A DNA stretch of 17,083 nt from a bacterium (GTDB lineage: Bacteria > Actinomycetota > Acidimicrobiia > Spongiisociales > UBA11373): positions 1-17,083 of the forward strand of contig JABMPV010000114.1 of NCBI GenBank assembly GCA_013202595.1, in the 5' to 3' direction. The notes under the pieces are model-generated. The model was not told the DNA's origin. It was given only the letters and a program-made list of their open reading frames with translations, and searched no databases. A program made the position numbers and the translations under genes. The number at the start of each line of letters is the position of its first letter. Within the stretch, counting starts at the first letter, position 1. This document shows, in pieces, positions 7,114 through 14,127 of this stretch.

Positions 7114-8127
7114 TCAGATATGCAGTTCCAGGACGTCACCGTCCTCGACGGAGTGTTCCGGGCCGACGTGCACGCCTTCGAATCCGCTCTTCCGCCACAT
7201 GCGGGCGTACTTGAGGCCTGCGGCGATGTCCTTGTGGACCAGCACGGCCACATCGTGGACGCTGGCGCCCCGGCGGACGGTGAACGGGCGACTCATGTCC
7301 GGGGGCTTGCCGGGGATCTTGGTGTAGACCCGCGCCACCTCGAGCATCTGTAGCAGCCATGGCCCGATCGCTTCGAGGCCCTCCCCGGTCTCGGCCGAGG
7401 CGGGGAGCGCCGGGTACAGGTACCCGGTGAGTTCGCGCAGCACTTCGATATTGGCCGGGATGTCATCGACGAGATCGGACTTGGTCGCCACGATCAGCGT
7501 CGGGATCACGATGGTGAAGGGGTCCATGTCGTCTGTTCTCGCCTGCCCGTCAAATGGCCACACCCTGGTGAGCACGATCCGACGCTCCTCGAGGATCTCG
7601 TGGAGTTGCACGACCTCCTCGACACAACCTGGATGATTGAAGTCCACCACCAGCAGCGCACCATCGGCCGGTTGTACGGCATTGGCGATCCAGGGGATGG
7701 GATGGAGGGGCGAGATCGATGGGAGATCGACCAACTGCACCGTTATGTCGTCCACATGGTGCATCCCCGGCTGGGGGAACTGAGTGGCGAACGGATACGG
7801 GGCCGCCTCGCTGTGTGCTCCGGTCAACCTGGTGTGCAGCGCCGACTTGCCGGAGTTCGGCGCGCCGAGCAGGGCGATCTGGGCGGCTCCCTCCGGCCTG
7901 ATGACCGTGGGAGGTCCACCCCTGGCGCCGCTCTTCTTGGCCGACGTGATGTCGGCGGTCATCTCCTTGATCCGCTTCTGGATATCGGCCCTGAGGTGAT
8001 CGGTGCCCTTGTGCTTGGGCAGTTCTCTGAGCATGTCCCTGAGGCAGGTCAGTCGATCACCAGGTTCGGACGCCGCCCGAAATGCGGCCTCGGCCTTCTT
8101 GTAGCCGGGTGTCAGGTTTGCGGGCAT
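7114..8127 (-). CDS. OBG/DRG-type GTPase with C-terminal TGS domain
   Basis: A 337-residue P-loop GTPase. Residues 1-80 are helical and charged, resembling the N-terminal part of DRG-like proteins. The G domain has G1 GAPNSGKS (88-95), a G2-like PYPFATQFP (110-118), a G3 region VDLPS (133-137), G4 TKSD (215-218) and a G5-like ASAETGEG (243-250). The last ~60 residues form a TGS domain (PFTVRRGASVHDVAVLVHKD, ending in EDGDVLELHI), which in relatives contacts RNA or the ribosome. The usual G3 glycine (DxxG) is replaced by Ser137. Family knowledge suggests a translation- or ribosome-related role, and the link to the surrounding carbohydrate genes is only positional. The ATG at 8127 has a weak GAGA-type ribosome-binding site. 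It is separated from the cupin gene by 36 bp. Confidence 0.85.
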   Translation of the reverse strand: MPANLTPGYKKAEAAFRAASEPGDRLTCLRDMLRELPKHKGTDHLRADIQKRIKEMTADITSAKKSGARGGPPTVIRPEGAAQIALLGAPNSGKSALHTRLTGAHSEAAPYPFATQFPQPGMHHVDDITVQLVDLPSISPLHPIPWIANAVQPADGALLVVDFNHPGCVEEVVQLHEILEERRIVLTRVWPFDGQARTDDMDPFTIVIPTLIVATKSDLVDDIPANIEVLRELTGYLYPALPASAETGEGLEAIGPWLLQMLEVARVYTKIPGKPPDMSRPFTVRRGASVHDVAVLVHKDIAAGLKYARMWRKSGFEGVHVGPEHSVEDGDVLELHI

Positions 8128-8163
8128 GTCTCGATTCTCGCGAATGGCGCCGGTTGCTGCCGG

Positions 8164-8484
8164 TCAGGAGAGCATCGTCAGAAGAGCACGCGACGGTTCG
8201 AGGGCCTCGAGAGAGTGGGGGAGTCGTGACTCCATATGAATCCAGGCTCCCGGGACTGCTTCGATCACCGACTCGCCGAGGGTGATCCTGAATCTGCCGT
8301 CGATCACCTGGAGGATGGCCGGGACAGATGCCGTGTGCTCGGTCAACTCCTGGCCGGTGTCGAAGGCGAACGCGACCACCCGCACTCCGGCGCCCCGGTG
8401 CACCACCTTGCTGAGGATGCCGGCGTCGGGGATGTCGAGATCGGTGGTGACGTCTTCCAGGTAGGTGTGCGAGGGCGTGGTCAT
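8164..8484 (-). CDS. Small single-domain cupin protein
   Basis: A 106-residue cupin-fold protein. Motif 1 runs from TGQELTEH to VIDGRFRI (residues 43-67) and motif 2 is PGAWIHMESRLPHSLEA (78-94). Only one histidine (His50) is seen in motif 1 and one in motif 2 (His90). The second motif-1 His and the Glu of the classic HxH-E set are absent, so metal binding may be weak or altered. Such proteins act as sugar-binding or isomerase-like domains, dioxygenases or sensors, and the sequence does not decide among these. The ATG is preceded by GGGAGG 9 nt upstream. The gene lies 19 bp after the GH13 gene and very likely shares its transcript. Confidence 0.85.
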   Translation of the reverse strand: MTTPSHTYLEDVTTDLDIPDAGILSKVVHRGAGVRVVAFAFDTGQELTEHTASVPAILQVIDGRFRITLGESVIEAVPGAWIHMESRLPHSLEALEPSRALLTMLS

Positions 8485-8503
8485 CTGTGAGATCCTCCCG
8501 GAA

Positions 8504-10399
8504 TCAGGCGGCCGGTGTCGTGGTGAGAGAGAGGACGGCTGCCGCCGTGGCCGGCACCTCTACTGCGATGCCTGCGCCGACGGATGCGACAGTCCCCGTC
8601 CCCCAGATCACCCGGGCCGCTCCGCTCACCGGCAGCCAGACGCGGTCGGCCGGCCCGCGATTGATCACCACGAGCAGGCGTTCGTCGGCATGCTCACGCT
8701 CGAAGGCGATGATGTCGCCACCGGCGAAGCGGGTGCGGAAGGTCCCGTGACGCAGGGCCGGATGCTTCGCACGGAGTCGCCCCAATTCGCGGACGGCTTC
8801 CAGTTGTCGCAGATCCCAGGAGGCCTCGTCGTGCCAGGGGAATGCGCCGCGTGATGCCGGTTCCTCGCCTCCGGTCATGCCCACCTCGTCGCCGTAATAG
8901 AGGCCGGGCGCCCCCGGGAGGGTCATCTGCAGGACGGTGGCGAGTCGCAACGCCCCGGGGTCCTCTGCGGCCTCGTGCCGGAACCTGGGAGTGTCGTGCG
9001 AGCCGATGAGGTTCTGGCTGACGGCTGCGGCTCCCGGGGCGTATGCCGCGTACATCCGCAGTAGTCCCTCGGCGAGATCGGTGGCGTCGGTGCGGCCCGT
9101 GGCCAGGAAGTCCAGGCAGAGTGCCCTGAACGTGTAGTTCATCGTGGCGTCGAACGAATCGCCGCCGAGCCAGTCCGAGGCGTCACCCATGATCTCGGCA
9201 ATCAGGTAGGTGTCGGCGTTGACTGCCTTGACTGCCGTGCGGAACCGGGGCCAGAACTCGTAGTCGACATATCGGGCGACATCCATGCGCCAGCCATCGA
9301 TGCCGAAGTCCACCCAGTACCGGGCCACATCGAGGAAGTAGGCGGCCGCCTCGGGATTGGTGAGGTCGATCCTCGGGAGCGAGGGGACGCCGTACCAGGC
9401 GTCGTATGACGTCGTGAGCACGGGGCCGTCGTCGTCGGCCACGGTCACGATCACTCCGGAATCGCTCTCGAACCTCCTGAGGAACTCGAGGTACTCGTCG
9501 GGGTCCGCGTGCCATCCGGCTTCCTCCATCATCCCGGGCCGCACCGTGATTTCGAGGGGGAAGTCATTGACGATGAACCAGTCCCGGTATGCGGAGTCCT
9601 CCCCGTTCTCGAGCAGGTCGGCGAATGCGAAGAACTTGGGATGGCAGTGGTTGAACGATGCGTCGACGATCAGCCGCATGTCCCGCGCATGCAATGCGTC
9701 GATCAGCAGGCGCAACCCGTCGTTGCCCCCGAGCACCGGATCCACCTGGTAGTAGTCGACGGCGTCGTAGCGGTGGGTGGAAGGTGAGGTGAAGATCGGA
9801 TTGAGGTAGACGGCGTCCACACCGAGTTCGGCGAGGTAGTCGAGTCGCTGTGCAATTCCGATGAGATCGCCTCCCTGGAAGTCCAGCCAGCGAGGCTCCG
9901 TGCCCCAGGGCGCCGCGCCTTCGGGCGAGACCGTTGGGTCACCGTTGGCGAAGCGGTCGGGGAAGATCTGATAGATGGTCGCCCCCCGTGCCCACTCCGG
10001 CACGACGACGGCGGGGAGTGACTCGCGGTCGAGAGTCCAGCGATCGAGGCGCTCCACCGCATTACCGACTCCGGCGGGGACTCTGTAGACGGCCAGGCCG
10101 TCATCGGTTCGCAGTGCGAACGTGTAGCGGCGGGGGAGTTCATCGGGAGCGACGAAGGTCTGCCACACCTGGGTGTGGCGGCCCTGCCCGACCAGATCCA
10201 TAGCGATGCCGACACCGTCCTGGCGGACCAGGTGGGCCCCGGCGAAGCCGGTCTCGGTGACGAGACGGAAGCGGGCGCCGCCGTCGGGAGTCCCCTCGAG
10301 ATGTGCGGGATCGGCGGGGTCGAATCGGATGTCGTATGGGAAGAGATGGCCCTGGGTCCCCAGGTACATCATGTCGGCGTAGTAGAAACTCACGATCAA
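8504..10399 (-). CDS. GH13 alpha-amylase family enzyme, neopullulanase/cyclomaltodextrinase/maltodextrin glucosidase-like
   Basis: A 631-residue retaining alpha-glucosidic enzyme. Residues 1-130 form a beta-rich N-terminal domain of the CBM34 kind found in neopullulanases and MalZ-like enzymes. The catalytic barrel starts at YQIFPDRFANGDP (143-155). Region I is VDASFNH (245-251). The nucleophile is Asp373 in GWRMDVAR, the acid/base is Glu402 in IAEIMGD and the transition-state stabiliser is Asp469 in IGSHDTPR. A beta-sandwich C-domain follows about 550. No signal peptide is seen, so it probably cleaves imported maltodextrins or cyclodextrins. The start is uncertain: the frame opens at TTG 10399, a GTG at 10393 is the next choice, and Met10/Met11 follow. 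None has a good ribosome-binding site. It is the first gene of the minus-strand carbohydrate cluster and is divergent from the small PH-like gene. Confidence 0.92.
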   Translation of the reverse strand: MIVSFYYADMMYLGTQGHLFPYDIRFDPADPAHLEGTPDGGARFRLVTETGFAGAHLVRQDGVGIAMDLVGQGRHTQVWQTFVAPDELPRRYTFALRTDDGLAVYRVPAGVGNAVERLDRWTLDRESLPAVVVPEWARGATIYQIFPDRFANGDPTVSPEGAAPWGTEPRWLDFQGGDLIGIAQRLDYLAELGVDAVYLNPIFTSPSTHRYDAVDYYQVDPVLGGNDGLRLLIDALHARDMRLIVDASFNHCHPKFFAFADLLENGEDSAYRDWFIVNDFPLEITVRPGMMEEAGWHADPDEYLEFLRRFESDSGVIVTVADDDGPVLTTSYDAWYGVPSLPRIDLTNPEAAAYFLDVARYWVDFGIDGWRMDVARYVDYEFWPRFRTAVKAVNADTYLIAEIMGDASDWLGGDSFDATMNYTFRALCLDFLATGRTDATDLAEGLLRMYAAYAPGAAAVSQNLIGSHDTPRFRHEAAEDPGALRLATVLQMTLPGAPGLYYGDEVGMTGGEEPASRGAFPWHDEASWDLRQLEAVRELGRLRAKHPALRHGTFRTRFAGGDIIAFEREHADERLLVVINRGPADRVWLPVSGAARVIWGTGTVASVGAGIAVEVPATAAAVLSLTTTPAA

Positions 10400-10491
10400 A
10401 TCATTCTGGCGCGCCGGGAATCACTTCGGGGGAAAGGTGCGTCAGAGTGCCCTGCCAGACGGCACCACACGAGACCGAGGGGATAGGGAAC
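10400..10491. promoter_or_regulatory. Divergent promoter region between the GH13 cluster and the PH-like gene
   Basis: A 92-bp gap from which both flanking genes start outward, so it must hold at least one promoter per direction unless transcripts start elsewhere. It contains an AT-richer patch near the GH13 start and the palindrome GGCGCGCC (10409-10416). I could not pick out -35/-10 hexamers or a named operator. Confidence 0.35.
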
Positions 10492-10971
10492 ATGCCGAAC
10501 TTCACCAAAAAGGTGATCAAGACGATGTCGGGGGACCTCGCAGCGGACGAGGAGTTCAAGGCTGCGACGCACACGAATCCGGGAGGGACCGGGTCGCGTT
10601 CGGTCGGGTTCGGCGTCGGCGGTGTCGTCGGCGGCGTCATCGCCGATCGTGCAGGCAAGAAGCGCATCGAGGAGCACGGCGACGCTCATCGCTCCGGCAT
10701 GGCGGAGGATTTTCCCTCTGCACCGGTGGTGCTGGCGCTCACCAACAAGCGATTCCTGGTGTATTCGTTCTCCCAGATGAAGGGTGCCCCGAAAGCGCTC
10801 ATTGCCGAGTATCCGCTCAGTGACATCGCAGCCATCTCGATGGAGAAGCTCAAGATCGTCTACAGGGCCGTGCTGCAGTTCTCGGACGGGTCCGTCGTGG
10901 ATCTCGATGCGGGGCGCGCCACCGGTGCGCCGGAGTTCGCCGAGATGCTTCACCAACTGACGGGGCGGTAA
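10492..10971 (+). CDS. Small glycine-zipper protein with bacterial PH-like domain, function unknown
   Basis: A 159-residue protein. After a polar N-terminus comes GFGVGGVVGGVIADRAG (39-55), a glycine-zipper stretch that could pack against or insert into membrane. Residues about 78-156 (from VVLALTNKRFLVYSF to EFAEMLHQL) have the alternating strands and final helix of a bacterial PH-like domain; the LTNKRFLVYSF piece is especially typical. There is no cleavable signal peptide. The ATG at 10492 follows AGGGGATAGGGA. It stands alone between a divergent and a convergent neighbour. I do not recognise a specific family role. Membrane- or stress-associated functions are known for PH-like proteins, but none is shown here. 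Confidence 0.75.
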   Translation: MPNFTKKVIKTMSGDLAADEEFKAATHTNPGGTGSRSVGFGVGGVVGGVIADRAGKKRIEEHGDAHRSGMAEDFPSAPVVLALTNKRFLVYSFSQMKGAPKALIAEYPLSDIAAISMEKLKIVYRAVLQFSDGSVVDLDAGRATGAPEFAEMLHQLTGR

Positions 10972-10984
10972 CCCCGGACGGCGC

Positions 10985-11062
10985 TCAGCCGACCTGCTGT
11001 TCCAGCATGGTGAGCCGCGCTTCGACGGCGGCGAGGTCGAACTCCGGACGAGCCGGGGTCAG
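10985..11062 (-). pseudogene. Possible orphan C-terminal coding fragment (25 codons, no usual start)
   Basis: Downstream of the malic enzyme, in a different frame, 25 sense codons followed by TGA read like a protein tail (EFDLAAVEARL, then TMLEQQVG), with heptad-like hydrophobics. The frame stays open into the malic enzyme end but contains no ATG, GTG or TTG before the internal ATG, and no ribosome-binding site. It may be a gene remnant or chance. It occupies most of the 107-bp convergent gap 10972-11078, in which I see no convincing terminator. Confidence 0.2.
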
Positions 11063-11078
11063 ATGGCGATCAGGCCGA

Positions 11079-12779
11079 TCAGGCGGGCCGATACGGGATG
11101 TAGGTCGGCAGCCACATCATCTGGTCGATGACGCCTTCGATGTCGATCACCGGATCTGCGACACCCTCCTCGACCGCCTGGACGGCGACTGCATGCGCCA
11201 CGGACCGTGAGACGTCGCGAACCTTCTCGATCGCAGGGAAGAGGCTGCCGGTCGCCAGCGTCTCTTGGCTCACCTCACGAGCCAGTGCCCTGGCGCCGGC
11301 GAGGAACATCGTCGTGGTGACTTTGCGAGCCTTGGCGGCGATGATCCCGAGGCCGACCCCGGGGAAGATGTACACGTTGTTCGCCTGCCCGATCCGGTGG
11401 GTCTTACCGTCCATGACCACATCGTCGAACGGGCTCCCCGTGGCGACGAGTGCCCTGCCCTCGGACCACGAGAGGATGTCTGTGGGCGTTGCCTCGGTCT
11501 GCGATGTCGGATTGGACAGGGGCATGACGATGGGACGCTCGTGCTTGGCTGCGATCGTCTTGATCATCGGCTCGGTGAACTCGCCGGGCTTGCCGCAGAC
11601 ACCGATCAACACCGATGGCTCCGTGTGCTCGATCGCCTGGTGCAGAGTGACCGTGTCGCCACGGATACCCCACTTGGCGACGACGCCCTTGGGTGTCGCC
11701 AGGTCCATCTTGCGTTCGTCGAGGCCCTTGCGGTTGTCGACGATCAGACCCTTGGAATCGGTGACGAAGATCTGGCCGCGTGCCACCTTCGGGTCGGCAC
11801 CTTCGGCCACCATCGCTGCGATCAACTGCTCGTGGATGCCGCTGCCGGCCGATCCCGCACCGTGGATCATGATGATCTGGTCCCGCATGTTCTCGCCGGC
11901 GATCCGCATCGCTCCGGCCATGCCTGCGACCACCATCGCCGCGGTGCCCTGGATGTCGTCGTTGAACGACGGGACGACGTCCTGATAGGTGTTCAGGTTG
12001 CGGAAGGATGTCGCGTTGGCGAAGTCCTCCCACTGCAGGAGTGCCTGGGGGAAGACCTCCCTCACGGCATTGACGAACTCATCGATGAAGGACCAGTACT
12101 CGTCGCCGCGGAGGCGTGGCTCATGGAGGCCCAGATACGTCGGGTCGTCCAGGAGCGCCTGGTTGTTGGTGCCGACGTCGAGCGAGATCGGCACACACAG
12201 CGACGGGTGGATGCCGGCGCCCACGGTGTAGAGGGCGAGCTTTCCGATCGGGATTCCCATGCCGCCGGCGCCCTGGTCGCCGATGCCGAGAATGCGCTCG
12301 TTGTCGGTGACGACGATCACGGCGGCCTGCTTCATGCCCCGGCCCCGGAGGACACGGCTGATGTGCCCCTTGTCACGAGGCGTCACATAGATGCCGCGCG
12401 ACTGGCGGAAGATCTGGCTCCAGTGGCTGCAGGCTTCGGCGACGGTGGGTGTGTACACCACCGGCACGGTCTCGCGGAGGTTCTCCATCAGGAAGCGGAA
12501 GAACAGGGTCTCGTTGCGATCGTGGAGGCTGGCGAGGTAGATGTGCTGTTCGAGTGGAGTCTCCTTGGAGTGGAACTGGCGACTCACTCGCTCGAGGTGC
12601 TCTTCCATGGTGCTGACGTGGGCCGGCAGGAGTCCCTGCAGGTCGAGGTCCTCGCGTTCCTTTCGGGAGAACGCGGTGCCCTTGTTCAGCAGCGGTTCTT
12701 CGAGAAGCAACTTCCCGCGTTCTTCCACGGCGAGGTACATCTCGCCGGTTGCTGAATCGATGGCGGGGCGGAAACGCAT
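11079..12779 (-). CDS. Malic enzyme, large (MaeA/SfcA-type)
   Basis: A 566-residue malic enzyme, the length of the large NAD-type enzymes such as E. coli MaeA. It decarboxylates L-malate to pyruvate with reduction of NAD(P), supplying pyruvate and reducing power. Seen: VVYTPTV (107-113, catalytic Tyr109), VVTDNERILGIGDQG (156-170), IPIGK with the catalytic Lys180, metal ligands Glu251-Asp252 in QWEDF and Asp275 in FNDDIQGTA, and the dinucleotide loop GAGSAGSGI (307-315). The C-terminal WLPTYIPYRPA matches the family end. The ATG at 12779 is chosen because AGGAAAGG lies 9 nt upstream and the family N-terminus fits; the longer open frame upstream is not protein-like. It lies 112 bp downstream of the lipoprotein gene and may have its own promoter or structured leader. 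Confidence 0.94.
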   Translation of the reverse strand: MRFRPAIDSATGEMYLAVEERGKLLLEEPLLNKGTAFSRKEREDLDLQGLLPAHVSTMEEHLERVSRQFHSKETPLEQHIYLASLHDRNETLFFRFLMENLRETVPVVYTPTVAEACSHWSQIFRQSRGIYVTPRDKGHISRVLRGRGMKQAAVIVVTDNERILGIGDQGAGGMGIPIGKLALYTVGAGIHPSLCVPISLDVGTNNQALLDDPTYLGLHEPRLRGDEYWSFIDEFVNAVREVFPQALLQWEDFANATSFRNLNTYQDVVPSFNDDIQGTAAMVVAGMAGAMRIAGENMRDQIIMIHGAGSAGSGIHEQLIAAMVAEGADPKVARGQIFVTDSKGLIVDNRKGLDERKMDLATPKGVVAKWGIRGDTVTLHQAIEHTEPSVLIGVCGKPGEFTEPMIKTIAAKHERPIVMPLSNPTSQTEATPTDILSWSEGRALVATGSPFDDVVMDGKTHRIGQANNVYIFPGVGLGIIAAKARKVTTTMFLAGARALAREVSQETLATGSLFPAIEKVRDVSRSVAHAVAVQAVEEGVADPVIDIEGVIDQMMWLPTYIPYRPA

Positions 12780-12782
12780 GAC

Positions 12783-12809
12783 TGGTGGCCTTTCCTGGGG
12801 TAGCCACCA
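12783..12809 (-). promoter_or_regulatory. Leader hairpin holding the malic enzyme ribosome-binding site in its loop
   Basis: Arms TGGTGGC and GCCACCA (12783-12789 and 12803-12809) enclose a 13-nt loop. On the mRNA the loop contains AGGAAAG, the ribosome-binding site, and the 3' arm sits between it and the ATG. This placement could modulate translation, but I know no named riboswitch that matches it. Confidence 0.35.
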
Positions 12810-12835
12810 AGCAGGATGACACCATCCGGCACTGC

Positions 12836-12856
12836 GTGACCAGGGACGATGGTCAC
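12836..12856 (-). promoter_or_regulatory. Inverted repeat in the malic enzyme leader / lipoprotein 3' region
   Basis: Perfect 7-bp arms GTGACCA (12836-12842) and TGGTCAC (12850-12856) with a 7-nt loop lie between the lipoprotein stop and the malic enzyme start. It could be a weak terminator for the upstream gene (no T-run), an operator, or part of the leader structure. Confidence 0.35.
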
Positions 12857-12891
12857 CTCCATCAGGGTCCGCCGTCCCGGTATCGGCCGGG

Positions 12892-14127
12892 TCAGCCGAT
12901 GGGCCCGGCGAGTACGACGATTTCGGTGCCGACCGCCGCCACGGCGACCGTCCCAATGATGGGCAGGTCCACGACCCATGTCACATGGGGCAGCAGCGTC
13001 GATCCGGTGGCCAGACCGCCTTCGGTCACCACTGTGAGCGGATCGTCGTGCAGCAGGATCGCGGCGTCGGGATCGGTGCCGAGAGTGCCGACGAAGACGG
13101 ATGAGCCGTCGGCAACAGAGAGATGATGGAGTCGACCGAACTCGTCCAGGACGTGCACTTCGTCGTGATCGACAACGGGGTGGGAGAGACCGCCGGGGAA
13201 GCCGACGCGCCAGATCTCGATCCCCGTCGCCGGGTCGAGGGCGATCACATCGGTCCCGTTGACTGCGATGACCGCAGGGCCGGTCGCATCGACGTTCGAA
13301 CGGGTCGGGCCGGCCTGGATCGACCAGCGCTCGTCGAGTGTTCCCTCTTCGAATGCCGTCACGTTCCCGTCCGACGTCGCGAGTACCCATATGCCCGATC
13401 CGGAGTGGACGGTGCCGGGTGCCGACGCGAGGCTCTCATGCGACGCAGATGACATCGTGCGGCCCGATTCCCGGTCCAGCAGGATCAGGCGTCCTGCGGC
13501 GTCGGCGGCGACGATGGCGTCACCGGTCGCGGCGATGGCCCCATCGCGGATGTCGGCCGATCCACCCGGCCACCCGGTCTCCCACACGGGATCTCCCGTG
13601 ACCGGATCGAGCGAGCGCATGCTGTTTCGATCGGGAAGGAGAAGTCGCCCATCTACCTGTGATCCGGGGGAGGTCCCGGGGATCGTGGCGATCGGCGTGC
13701 AGGTGGCGGCGTCCACCACGGCGGTGATCCCGTTGTCGAGGGTGATGGCGACACTCGGACCCGACAGCGTCGAGTGTGCAACGGGGAGAGAGGGGATGGC
13801 CCACAGAGCCGCTCCGGTGGAGAGGTCGAAGCCGGCCACCCACCACGTTGGATCGCCGCCGCTCAGGTCGGGGCACAGCGTGTCGGGCAGCGCTGTCGTC
13901 GTCGGCGCCGTCGAGTCGGGTTCTTCCGACCCTGTGGCCGTGACAACGTCCGCACTGGACGTCGTGGCGGGGATCGTCGTCGGCGGCTCGGGCGATTCGG
14001 GAACCGTGATCGTGCTGCTCATGAGAGTCACGGGCGGTGCAGCACTCGTCGACGTGGTCGTCGGCCCGGTGCATCCGGCGAGGAGAAGGCCCAGCGCGAG
14101 GAGGCCGGCGCTCCGACCGGCCTGCAT
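12892..14127 (-). CDS. Lipoprotein with PQQ-like beta-propeller domain
   Basis: A 411-residue exported protein. Positively charged N-terminus, hydrophobic core and lipobox LLLAGC (Cys19) mark a signal peptidase II lipoprotein. About 65 residues rich in Thr, Ser and Pro form a flexible stalk. The remainder shows repeated PQQ-like propeller blades, recognisable as AGFDLSTGAALWAIP, SLDPVTGDPVWETGW, LLDRESGR, AFEEGTLDERW and ALDPATGIEIWRVGF. It should sit on the outer face of the membrane as a binding or scaffold protein. The PQQ-type repeat does not by itself imply a quinoprotein dehydrogenase, and no catalytic motif is seen. The ATG shares its A with the TGA stop of the P-loop gene (TGATG), with GAGG 7 nt upstream. 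An overlapping GTG one codon earlier is an alternative start. Confidence 0.85.
   Translation of the reverse strand: MQAGRSAGLLALGLLLAGCTGPTTTSTSAAPPVTLMSSTITVPESPEPPTTIPATTSSADVVTATGSEEPDSTAPTTTALPDTLCPDLSGGDPTWWVAGFDLSTGAALWAIPSLPVAHSTLSGPSVAITLDNGITAVVDAATCTPIATIPGTSPGSQVDGRLLLPDRNSMRSLDPVTGDPVWETGWPGGSADIRDGAIAATGDAIVAADAAGRLILLDRESGRTMSSASHESLASAPGTVHSGSGIWVLATSDGNVTAFEEGTLDERWSIQAGPTRSNVDATGPAVIAVNGTDVIALDPATGIEIWRVGFPGGLSHPVVDHDEVHVLDEFGRLHHLSVADGSSVFVGTLGTDPDAAILLHDDPLTVVTEGGLATGSTLLPHVTWVVDLPIIGTVAVAAVGTEIVVLAGPIG

Noticed and set aside
11265..12755. 496-codon plus-strand open frame opposite malic enzyme
   Set aside because: Antisense shadow. The malic enzyme motifs on the other strand are complete, and this product is low-complexity Asp/His/Gly-rich.
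12686..12862. 59-codon frame starting MEVTIVPGHAVPDG before malic enzyme
   Set aside because: No ribosome-binding site, and the second half overlaps the malic enzyme start out of frame; kept only as part of the leader observation.
12892..14127. Quinoprotein dehydrogenase
   Set aside because: Only PQQ-type propeller repeats on a lipoprotein stalk are seen; no PQQ-binding catalytic residues could be identified.
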